Assembly (NCBI GenBank): GCA_015345905.1
Contig: JADDTR010000005.1
Coordinates: 930,001-994,000 of the forward strand
DNA from: Aotearoamyces nothofagi
Lineage: Eukaryota; Ascomycota; Leotiomycetes; Leotiales; Tympanidaceae
Length of the DNA stretch: 64,000 nucleotides
Reading direction: 5' to 3'
This document shows, one piece after another, positions 42,716 through 52,306 of the stretch; the first letter of the stretch is position 1, and each line of letters starts with the position of its first letter. A program made the translations under genes and the position numbers. Under the pieces are notes generated by a model, which made no database searches, was not told the origin of the DNA, and saw nothing but the letters and a program-made list of their open reading frames with translations.

Positions 42716-44743
42716 ATGGCGGATGATGAGGAGCCGCAGTTCACCTCACTGGCCGAGCGTATAGCTGCGTTGAACCAGTCACAGATTGGACACAATACCT
42801 CTAATCAGGCTACTAAGAAAAGGCAGCCTCCTCAGCCTCCTCGTAAGCCAGCGCCAGATATTGGGAGCCGCCCTCAAATCGAGTCTAGGAGCAAGTCAGT
42901 GAACAACCCTCCCGTATCGAGCAATGGCTCTGCTATGGCAATGGTAGTGCATAATGAGCCCGCTGGCTCCAAACCAATTGAGTTTCTTCCACCACCTCCT
43001 GTTGAGAGAGATCTCCTGAAGAAGTCACCGGTACATATGCCTGCCAGAAAACAGCCGCCTCCTTTGCCACAGCGGAAAGACTCCCATCTTTCGCCAGCTC
43101 TACCACCACGAAGAGCCTCAGATCAACTGGTAGTTCGGCGAGGCTCAAATGAATCAATGGCGTCACAGAACTCCGCTATATCAGCCTTTTCTATGAGCTA
43201 TTCTGAGAGATCAAGTGCGTCATCTATGGACACAACAACTGGTAGAAAACTTCCTCCACCATTCGACCAGGCGAAGCTCCCTCCACTACCTCCATCAAGA
43301 TGTGAGATTGAAGCGAAGGCCAAAGAGGATAGGCAGTCTTTACTATCGACTAAATCCTCGCCCTTTATTCCTCAAATTGCAGTAGACACACCTACTCCAC
43401 CTCAGTTGCCATCCAGACCTCGCCTGCCTCTTCGACCAAGCCAAATGTCACCGGTAAATAGAAACCCTGTACAATCCACCAAGTTCTCCTTCATGAACGA
43501 CCGGAGTGATACTATTGGAGTAGCTCCAGGTGCTAGAAAGTTACCTCCAGAAACGCCGCCTCCAATGCCACAACGGCCTTCGACAACATCGCCAGAAACT
43601 ACGATTGGCCAAATACCCCCTCCAATCCCGCGTGCGTCAAGACCGTCAATAGCCCAGATTGAAGCTCGAAAGGCTCATCAAGAACCGATTACCACAGAAA
43701 CCTGCCTCATATGCCGCGACTATTCTGCGCCCGATCAAATTGCGGCGCGTTATCCTAGAGAATCAAATCCGGACAATAGCATAGATTATCTGGCTGCAGT
43801 GCTATGCGGACCGTTCTCATCTCTAACAGATAAAGCCCGTGCTATATTTACGTGGCTCCATCATAATATTGACTATGATTGTGAAGCATTCTTCGGGCAC
43901 AATGTCAAACATTCGACACCTGAAAATACGATATCAAGAGGTCTTGCAGTTTGTGCTGGCTACGCTGGGGTATTCCTGGCTATCGCTCTCAAAGCTGGTC
44001 TTGAATGTGTAATGGTTAGTGGACACGGAAAAGGCTATGGTTTTGCTCAACCAAAGACCGGCGATCCAATCCCTCCTTTCAATCCCACAGGCCATGCTTG
44101 GAATGCGGTGAGGATTGATAATGGACATTGGAAACTAATTGATGCTACTTGGGGAGCAGGCCACTTATCTAATAATCAATATGTTAGAAAGTTCAATCCG
44201 TCGCAGTTCACATCAAGCAACGAGGATTTTGGCACAAGACATTATCCTGCCGATAGTGGATATTTCTTCCGCAAGGATGGCCGCAGTCTGACTTGGAAAG
44301 AATATATCATGCCTTTGAATGGCGAGCCGCCTCAACTCTTCTCAGTAGTCGATGACTATGGCTTGAATAGGAACTCGTTTCTCCCTCTACAGAAAGGGAT
44401 CTCAGCCAATGACCCCGGGCCAATACGGTTTCAGTTCTCGAAGAAATGTGTGCATTGGGATCACATCAAAAACGGAGGCGGCAGACCATACTGTATGGTA
44501 CTTACGATAAACGGTATTGATGGAAAAGAGAAAGATTTCGTAGCGTTTGAGTCTGATGATATGTATTGGTATGCGGATGTCGGGACTAGGCATCTTGGCT
44601 GTGCTGGCGAGAAAGTCAGTGTTCTTGCTGTTACAAGTGTCAATGGCCAGGATGCGAGGGGCATGAATAGAAGAGAGTATCTGTCGAAGAAAGGCAAAGC
44701 TGGAATGGGATTTCAAACAGTAGCAGCATGGGAACTAGTTTGA
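42716..44743 (+). CDS. Transglutaminase-core protein with proline-rich N-terminus (Cyk3-like)
   Basis: Single exon, 675 aa. Residues 1 to about 320 are disordered and rich in PPxP motifs (PPQPPRKPAP, PPPLPQRKDSH, PPETPPPMPQRP), likely SH3 ligands. The transglutaminase-like domain begins near residue 340 (DYLAAVLCGPFSSLTDKARAIFTWLHHNIDYD). The papain-like triad is complete: C413 (GLAVCAGYAGVF), H460 (TGHAWNAVRI) and D476 (WKLIDATWGAG). A beta-rich C-terminal region ends with GFQTVAAWELV. Similar domain order occurs in fungal cytokinesis protein Cyk3, but Cyk3 has an N-terminal SH3 domain, which is absent here, and yeast Cyk3 is thought to lack the catalytic residues. Role in cytokinesis or the cell wall is inference. 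Start 42716 (ATCATGG) is the first ATG in the frame. Confidence 0.88.
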   Translation: MADDEEPQFTSLAERIAALNQSQIGHNTSNQATKKRQPPQPPRKPAPDIGSRPQIESRSKSVNNPPVSSNGSAMAMVVHNEPAGSKPIEFLPPPPVERDLLKKSPVHMPARKQPPPLPQRKDSHLSPALPPRRASDQLVVRRGSNESMASQNSAISAFSMSYSERSSASSMDTTTGRKLPPPFDQAKLPPLPPSRCEIEAKAKEDRQSLLSTKSSPFIPQIAVDTPTPPQLPSRPRLPLRPSQMSPVNRNPVQSTKFSFMNDRSDTIGVAPGARKLPPETPPPMPQRPSTTSPETTIGQIPPPIPRASRPSIAQIEARKAHQEPITTETCLICRDYSAPDQIAARYPRESNPDNSIDYLAAVLCGPFSSLTDKARAIFTWLHHNIDYDCEAFFGHNVKHSTPENTISRGLAVCAGYAGVFLAIALKAGLECVMVSGHGKGYGFAQPKTGDPIPPFNPTGHAWNAVRIDNGHWKLIDATWGAGHLSNNQYVRKFNPSQFTSSNEDFGTRHYPADSGYFFRKDGRSLTWKEYIMPLNGEPPQLFSVVDDYGLNRNSFLPLQKGISANDPGPIRFQFSKKCVHWDHIKNGGGRPYCMVLTINGIDGKEKDFVAFESDDMYWYADVGTRHLGCAGEKVSVLAVTSVNGQDARGMNRREYLSKKGKAGMGFQTVAAWELV

Positions 44744-46065
44744 AGACGGGGTTGGCAAGCCTGTGGCAGAGAAGGAGGAAATATGTTAATACCCGGCGTC
44801 ACGATATGCCTCTTATGATAGCCTTAATAGATAATAAATGTGTACTGCTTACCTCATAGCTGCTGTTGACAACAGTTTCCAAAACCAATTCCCCCGAGTG
44901 ACATTGTCCGCGACGGCAGGGATATCAACACTCGCCATGAGATACAAGCACGCTGGTGGTCTTCTGGTGGATCATGAGTCTTTGTGTTGTCTAGTTGCAG
45001 CAGTTGCAGCAGTTGCAGCAGTTGAGCCAGCATGCCCTTAGGTACTTGACGGAGAGCATAGGTAGGCAGAATAGCGGACAGCAATCCCTGTGGGGCAGTG
45101 TGTACATTACTGTAGGTAACTGGCTGGCGGCAACTCCACTGGAACTGTTGGCTGTTGCTTGTTTGGCACAGCCTCGCGCCCACGCAGCCTGCAACCCTGC
45201 TGCCCTGCAAGTGACTCGCCACCGCATTACAGTACTGCATTGTCTTTGTACAGCACGTACACTGTACTGTACTCGTTCTCGCCCGGCGACCCTGCCAAGC
45301 CAGCCTGCCTGCATGGGCGAGTCACGGTGTCTCAGCCAGCCAGCAGCAGCAGGAGCCCTTCAGCCCCAGCCCTCGAGCCCAGATCTCGCATTAAGGGCTT
45401 CTGCGCCAGCGCACAGCTGGGCGTCGAACTTGCGGTGTCGATAAGTCGGTGCAAAAACTCCCTTCTCGTACCTTACCACTGCTTGTTTACCCGTCGCATT
45501 ACCTATCGAAGTCTGTAGAAGACGACGACTGTCCCTGTGAGCGATACCCAGCTCGGAACCCAGCTACAAGCCACATGGACAGCACAATACAATACAAGTG
45601 CACTGCCTCCTGACTTCTGTCCGTCGAGAGTCGCCCACCTGGCCTGCCTCGCTTTACCGTCCATCACGCCCTGAGTTGCGAGCTGGCGGTGTACAGTACA
45701 AGTACATACAACACAGAAGGCACGGTGCCCGGCGTATAGTGTGCGGTCGACAGCCTACAGTGCAGTGCACACGGTACAGTACAGTGAGCCCGCCACTGCC
45801 CGCGTCCCTACGGCAGGTTCAGGCATAGCTAAGGTGCCCTAAAGTGCCCTGAAGTGCCCTGAAGTGCGGAGGGAAAGGTACCTTAACCTGCTGTAACGGG
45901 TAGGGGCGACCGGAGCCACCCACCCGCCTCGCAAGCTAAGCTACTCGCTATCCCCCCGCGTGCCCGCGTTCCGCTCTCTATCGCCTCTAATCGCCTCTAT
46001 CGCTTCTATCGCAGCCGACCCCGATACCCGCCTGGCAGTGAATCCTACCCTTTGGCATTGTCAGA
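44744..46065. other. Intergenic region with CAG, GTAC and 10-bp repeats
   Basis: No gene seen. Contains a CAGTTGCAG repeat at about 44993-45025, GTACAGTAC/GTACTGTAC words at 45264, 45691 and 45774, and four 10-bp units at 45831-45870 (AAGTGCCCTG type). It holds the promoter of the F-box gene. Confidence 0.55.
45831..45870. repeat. 10-bp tandem repeat, four units
   Basis: Units AAGGTGCCCT, AAAGTGCCCT, GAAGTGCCCT and GAAGTGCGGA. Confidence 0.8.
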
Positions 46066-49000
46066 ATGCCAGCGCTCATCAGCAAGACAACGCGGCGAAG
46101 CCATGTAACCCCAATTGCCAATCTGCACGAGAATGAGGTATGGCAGCGCACGTTTAAGCTCATGGGACTTACGCCGTTGACGCCTTTCCCCTCAAATATC
46201 ATCCCAGACATGTCGTCCGCAGATGCTGTCGAAGCGCCTAGCCAAAGCGACTCTGAGCCCAAGGCTCGAAAGCTCACCTTTCTGGACTTACCGCCCGAAG
46301 CACAGAAGGAGATCCTCAAGCATGTCAGTATACCTGATCCTCTCTTTTCCCCTTTCGGTGCCCCGTCATACTTAATCTCTCCAGCTTGACAATCGCAACT
46401 TTTTTTCTGTACTAACGCATCTGCCTATGATCACAGGCCCTGCCCACAGACCTGATCGCACTATCTCTTGTCTCGAGGCATTTTAGAGATCTTGCTGCTG
46501 CACTGCTTTACCGAAATTTCCATATCGTCTTCCCAGATGAGGATGACCCGTCCTACGAATCGCCCATTGACGGGCTGGCTGGTGGGTTGGACACGCTTGT
46601 TACCAGCGAGTACGACTATGCGAAGCATCTCAGGGAGATCGTATTAGGTACACTTAGCGGTGGAGCAAAAGGCGAACGGGCATATAGGCACTACACTTAT
46701 GACTTGAGCTGCGGCAAGTTTATGAATACCTTATTCCTGTTGACATTGCGGAAGGCTAAAGCCTTGGAGACATTCAAGTAAGGCTCCGCTGACTCGCCCA
46801 AATAACTTCTGGTGCTGGGGCGCATATATCTAGCTATTCCAATGTGCTAATATGTGTCCTAGGTGGGACCTTCGGGTTGAGATAAGTCGTCCCGTCTTTA
46901 AAGCCTTGCACCAAATACCATCGTTACAACATCTCCACTTGCGTATGCAAACTGGACCTTCCATCTACGAGACACCGCCGCCACTTCGTTCACTCGCTGA
47001 ATCTGATGTGGATCCATCCTCCTCTCATGACCCACCATTCAATCATGGTTCAAATTCGTACTCTATTGCAAAGCACAATATTAGCTCGAAATCAAAGGCT
47101 AAGACGACAGCCATAACGGCCGCCCCCCCAGCTAAGGTACCGCCGACTATATCTGGATTTAAGAATCTCAAAACCTTGTCGGTATTGGACATGGACACCT
47201 TAGATTATATTGCAGAGATAAATGCTTGTGTGAAACAATCATCATCAACATTGAACAAGCTTAAGCTGTCATTTTCTGAAGGACTAGCCCGTCAAGCACG
47301 CAAGCCGCCACCTAGCGAGGATACGGGCGATGAATCGGATCAGGAGATAGACGAGTTTGGCAACATGATCCCTCCACCACCACCGCCGCCACTTGCTTCT
47401 ACTACAGAAGATGCAACTGGTCCAGCCAAAGCGCATAGGGCAGCGCAAGAAAAGAAGGCCCAAGAAGCGGTGCTCGGTCGTATTTTTGGTATCGAGCCCA
47501 CTCCGTCCAAGAAAAATATTGATGGTGGAGATGTTAGTCCTTCTTCCAGTGATGAGGAGGGCAAAGCCAGCAATGCATACGACCGTGCTGTCAAATGTTT
47601 TATTAAGGATCTCACAGCTTTGTCTAAAAAGTTCACGTCCTCCGCCAATTCTGAATTGCCTACACAACAGCAGAAGGAAGCTCTAGAGATCATCGAAACT
47701 GTAGGGAAGAAGTATATCGAAGAACTAGCTAAACAGAAAGCTGGTAAGAAGAGCAGCGATGAAAGTGTTAGCGAGGGTAGCAGTACTGCAAAGGCAACAC
47801 CGGTATCGTCTACTACTAGTGTGACGGACAAAATCGACGAAGTCAACATTGCGGAAGCTAAGTCCAAAGACGCTGAGCCAGAGGAGAAGTCATCGGGTAT
47901 GTTCGATCATGACGAGAAGAAGGGTCGCAGGACAAATCAGTCTTCCCTAGATGGCCCAAATCCGGATGACATTGATGTAGACGCGCCCGAAGTAGAAGTC
48001 GATCTTAAGGACTTCGAAGATAGCCCGGCACAATCTTTTAACCAGACCGAGGAGTCCTCAGAAATCCCCGAGACCACTGCGGAAGATGTGAAAGTCGATA
48101 CTTCTGATGCTGAAGCCAAGATTCTTGATTCAAGGAGGGCAGAATTGCAGGCACAGGAAGGAAGTTATATCTCGCTTAAAGACAAGTTATCTTCAGTCGT
48201 CGAAGAGGCCGAGAGACTCCGTGGACCTATGACCTCTGCTGTACAAGAGGTAAATGGAAATGCAGCACGAGCAGACGTTTCTATCGCTGAAACACATAAG
48301 CAAATTAGCCAACTACAAAGACAGGTGGAGATAGTCCGTTCTCAAGTGAACATTGTTCATGCGGAAGTCACTGATCTTCACAAACGCTCCTCTCGCCATC
48401 ATGACGATTCAAAGGACTCGGAGAATGCGCCGATGAGCGAATACATCCGCAACACTCGTGGGCTCGCTCTGCGTACTCTCGCCATCTATTTAATCCCAAT
48501 CAACTCCTCTGTGCTCTTGAAATCGATCGATTTCCGAGTTCTGAGGCGTATAAGCCTCCTCAATGTTGGAAAGCAAGCTGGATTCTGGAATCGTCTGGCC
48601 AAGGAGAATCAAATCTCACCTCTACCGCTGTGCAAGATCCATACGGACAATGTCACTGTTCCGTTCCTTACTTTTGTGTCCCAGCTGGAGACTTTGAAGG
48701 AACTGTTCATCCTCGAGCGCAGTACCAAAGTTCCTGAATACAGCTTTGCAGACAAGACTACTGTTACAATCGACCAGATATCCAAGCTAGTATTGAGGAA
48801 GCACGCCAGCACTCTCCGGAGGCTACTGATAAAAAATGAAAACGATTACTCCTGGGACGCCAACGAGCAAGTCTTCAAGTTATTATGTAAGCGAGCCAAG
48901 CAGTTAGAGGAACTCGCAGTTAGCTTTGGCGTACGAGCTGTTGTAAGTAATTTCAATCTCACGGGCTCTAAGAGATGCTAACTTGTAAACCCAGCATGCC

Positions 49001-49456
49001 TTCAACCAGTTCCTTTCAGGTCTAGTAAAGCTCCGAGCCATGCACATTATCGGTTTCCGCAATGACGACACTTGCCACTGGGTAATTCGAGAGGTTCGAA
49101 AGTTTATCGTCGATAGTGTGAGCCATAACCCAGAGATTAAACTCGAATATATTGCACTTGAAAACAGCGTGGAGCGATTGGTCAGGCGAGCTAAGAAGCC
49201 AAAGCAGAAAGGCAAAGGCAAAGCAGTTGACAAGGGCAAGCACAACGAAGCCTGGGACCATCCGACGCCCTCGGCCTTTCCCACACTTAACACCATACCA
49301 GCATCGCTTGCGAATATTGATAGCAGTGATGAAGAGGATGGAAACAGTGATGACGAAGGACCTGGATTACAGCTGGAGAGCTTGGAAGGAGTCAGGTTTT
49401 ATGATATATGTGGGGTCCGGATATGGAGGAAGGACGTACTGATGGGACGGCTATAA
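46066..49456 (+). CDS. Large F-box protein with long disordered insert
   Basis: Putative substrate receptor of an SCF ubiquitin ligase. Four exons: 46066 (or 46210)-46323, 46437-46777, 46863-48942, 48995-49456; 1046 aa from ATG 46066, 998 aa from ATG 46210. The second start (MSSADAV) looks more family-like, the first keeps 48 extra residues. The F-box spans the first splice: LTFLDLPPEAQKEILKH then ALPTDLIALSLVSRHFRDLAAALLYR. The flanking Leu-rich segments (FMNTLFLLTLRKAKALETFKWDLRVEISRPVFKALHQIPSLQHLHL, and LSGLVKLRAMHIIGFR near the end) resemble degenerate leucine-rich repeats. Between them lies about 400 residues of acidic, Ser-rich, partly coiled-coil sequence with a poly-Pro stretch (PPPPPPPLAS). 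The target is unknown. The family is, as I recall, conserved in filamentous ascomycetes. Confidence 0.87.
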
Positions 49457-50563
49457 TACCGCGAGCACAGGACATGCTCTCATAGCACCGCACATCTGGC
49501 AACAACGTGATGATGGATGAAAAAAAAACTATGGTATTGATGATTGAGGTTACGAAGCGGGTGCATCTTCGGCATGGATATTGTACCCAGGGGCAATAGC
49601 TGTCTTGCTGGCGCATTATAGAAGCATTAGCAAATTACATAGCGAGGACTCTCTTTTGCGTCATTCACGGATGAGGAGCGAAGTAGAGCACATTGTGGCA
49701 CGAATTATTATGGCATTGCCAAACTGGAAAAAGGATAAAATGTGATAGACTGATTGTTCAATGGCCAACGGACCAGTGCACAGGTGACCCGGCCACTGGC
49801 CACTGATCAGCCTGGCTGTGATGAAAGTAGGTATGCTGGACTAGCATAGGTTGCAGACTTATCGAACTCCCATGGATAAGAAGCATGATGTCTCTACTAG
49901 GTACAGGCACGTGACTCGAAGAAGCCGATCAACAGATATGACGAAAGAACCATGAGCCATGAGCCAATGGGCGACGGACCTGATCGATCCGGCAATAGCC
50001 GAGTCGATGCTTCCATACTGTATCTCGTATGTCCTCCGCCGTCTCGCACGCGTGTGACGCAATCACATGCCAATGAGGTCCCGGCTGTGCTGCTCAACAT
50101 TTTTCCTTCTTATCGCCGGTCCCCCCCTTCTGCCTCTGCTCTGCCTTTGCACCCGCTCCCGGATCCCGATTGCAGCTCGGACTATGCGCTATGCGAAACG
50201 GCAACATCTTACATCTGACGTCCTCGCCCCGAGTTCCCTGACTCGAGCTGCAAGTTCGCCTCCCTCACCGTGACTATGTCTCTTCGTTCATTGCCATCAG
50301 TACCATGATCATCGTCTTGCATTGTACCCTACTATACACCTATCTCCCCTCTGCTCTGCGAGTATTGCCCCTTGGCCTTGACATTTAAGAGGGTCACCTA
50401 TTGCCGTGCAATCGGAATACCACCCACTTCCCCGCGTCTGCGATAACGTTGTCGATATTACATTCCAGGGAAATAGGCGCTTACGAACCTACCTGACATT
50501 CCAGCTGTGCTGTGATATTGTTATGAGAGCATTCCGTACTGGCAGCAACTTCAACCGCAAACT
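49457..50563. other. Intergenic region
   Basis: No gene, RNA or repeat recognised in 1.1 kb; several short open frames overlap each other without family signal. The part just before 50564 is pyrimidine-rich and likely promoter and 5' UTR. Confidence 0.5.
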
Positions 50564-51616
50564 ATGACAAGCCATTTAAACTCCACAATGACCCAGGCAA
50601 GACCCAGGCGGCCTGTTTCCTCGCCTTGTGCTTCTGAAAGACCCCGTCCTCTCTCTGCAGACTTCGCCGACTACGGATACGCTTCTGCACGCCCGCAACG
50701 CTCCTCAATGCTATACTCTATGCTCCCAAACGCTGTACAGAGCAGGCTTCCACGGCTTCCCTCATTGCGAAGATCGGTCAGCACGTATGGCATTGTTAGG
50801 GATCCAAAGCAACGATCTGGCTCAAGATCTGGCCCGAGCACGCCGCCCGGAGGATATACAAACGCTATGGTACTAAGTGGCACAGAGGTAACAGATTATT
50901 TTGGCGACAGCTTGGAGTCGGAAGATGAGAATGTGCGTCAACCTCTTGGCCGACCTCAACAGCCGCCACTCGAAGTATCAGAAAACAAAAGCGGCATTGC
51001 CTGGAAATTTGCTGGACAGGGATTGTCATTAATTGGCCTTTCAGTAGAGGAGTCCTCGATATTGTCTAGGGGTGATTCCTATGGCAATGCCTCATTCTCT
51101 CGCCAGCTCTATATTGATGGCCTAACATATCTGTTGCGCGGGCTTCCCTCTGATCTTACAACAGAAGAGAAGCTTAGTGTCCGCTCAGCTCTACCGCCTG
51201 GTGTAGTGGCACCTCTGCGCGTCGAGGTGGATGGGCAACAACTCCTGGGCCCATCACAGACGGCGGCTGTACCTCGACAACAACCGTCATTCCTTCACCG
51301 CACCCTGGCCAATACAATTGTCCAGCTATTCGTTCTCTTCCAATTTATCCTCCCATACTTGAAGCTCATACTGCGTACGGTCTATCAATACGACCGTACA
51401 CACCGGATCAGCGAGAAAGTCCTCTCATCAAGTCTCGACACGGTTGACTCAGTGGGCAGAAGAGGCTTGAGCCTAACCGGTGCGGTATGGGGGCTGGGAC
51501 TAGGAGAGATAATGGCGTGGGTAGTAGAGGAAGTAACGGGTGGAATTCAACAGGGCGTAGGAGAGGGGATGGTGATCGTGGGAGCTCGAAAGAAGGATGC
51601 TATAGTGAGGAGATAG
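50564..51616 (+). CDS. Conserved fungal protein with one membrane-like segment, function unknown
   Basis: Single exon, 350 aa. The N-terminal 150 residues are Ser/Pro/Arg-rich and disordered (RPRRPVSSPC, SRSGPSTPPGG). A conserved-looking region follows: GIAWKFAGQGLSLIGLSVEES, SFSRQLYIDGLTYLLRGLPSDLTTEE, ALPPGV. A hydrophobic segment lies at about 252-272 (TIVQLFVLFQFILPYLKLIL), and a second amphipathic one near the end (SLTGAVWGLGLGEIMAWVVEEVTGG). An internal ATG at 50588 (MTQARPRR) is an alternative start. I recall similar unnamed proteins in other filamentous ascomycetes, but no role is known to me. Confidence 0.8.
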   Translation: MTSHLNSTMTQARPRRPVSSPCASERPRPLSADFADYGYASARPQRSSMLYSMLPNAVQSRLPRLPSLRRSVSTYGIVRDPKQRSGSRSGPSTPPGGYTNAMVLSGTEVTDYFGDSLESEDENVRQPLGRPQQPPLEVSENKSGIAWKFAGQGLSLIGLSVEESSILSRGDSYGNASFSRQLYIDGLTYLLRGLPSDLTTEEKLSVRSALPPGVVAPLRVEVDGQQLLGPSQTAAVPRQQPSFLHRTLANTIVQLFVLFQFILPYLKLILRTVYQYDRTHRISEKVLSSSLDTVDSVGRRGLSLTGAVWGLGLGEIMAWVVEEVTGGIQQGVGEGMVIVGARKKDAIVRR

Positions 51617-52306
51617 TTGAGGTGTGATTGGGCTAATTGGTCCTCATGTCCAATAGTAGATGATTTATGATACCCAGTAGTATACTGATATATGGTCTTG
51701 GGATTTTGTTAAGGTGGCGTCTGCATGGGATACGGGGCTAGAGTGGACTTATTGGTAGAGCGTATATAAACTTGGTTGGAATAGACACCTGGGCAACGAG
51801 CCAACGAATACAAATTTACAAAGTTACAAATTACAATGGTAGCTTTTCTAGAAGACGGGATTTATCTGATATATGCTCGTCTTCTATCAAGTGTATCTAC
51901 AATGTAATAGCACGCAGCCATATGCTCGTCTTCTATCATGTGTATTTACAATGTAATACTACGCAGCCATTAAGACACACATTAGATGCTTGTCACTTGT
52001 CTACACTCTGCAAGAAGATGCAAAGACAACTGAAGAAGTTCTTGATATTCTATTTCCGCTGACAGATAGCGCTACCACCTATGGCTGCGGACCGTGACGG
52101 TACGGGTGGCAATTGATGCCGCCTACGCGCTCTAAAAACGCTTAGCCTTAAACTAGCGTCAAAAAGTTACAGGCGAAGAAGTCGTAGAAAGTCCCGGAGA
52201 TAGACCTCTACTCGTTATTATCAACGAGCAATTGAAACTTCGTTTCCGGCATCCTTTATAGATTTCCTTTACGGTACCCTGATTACTGGGAGCCAAGGAC
52301 ACCACG
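51617..52306. other. Intergenic region with a 49-bp tandem duplication
   Basis: No gene seen. A 49-bp unit occurs twice in tandem at 51871-51919 and 51920-51968. The rest holds the Mss116 promoter. Confidence 0.6.
51871..51968. repeat. 49-bp direct tandem duplication
   Basis: Both copies begin ATATGCTCGTCTTCTATCA and end ACGCAGCC; they differ at about four positions. Confidence 0.9.

Noticed and set aside
44854-45518. Overlapping open frames of 107-149 codons around the CAG/GTAC repeats
   Set aside because: Products are Gln/Cys/Arg-rich low complexity caused by repeats; similar lengths on both strands.
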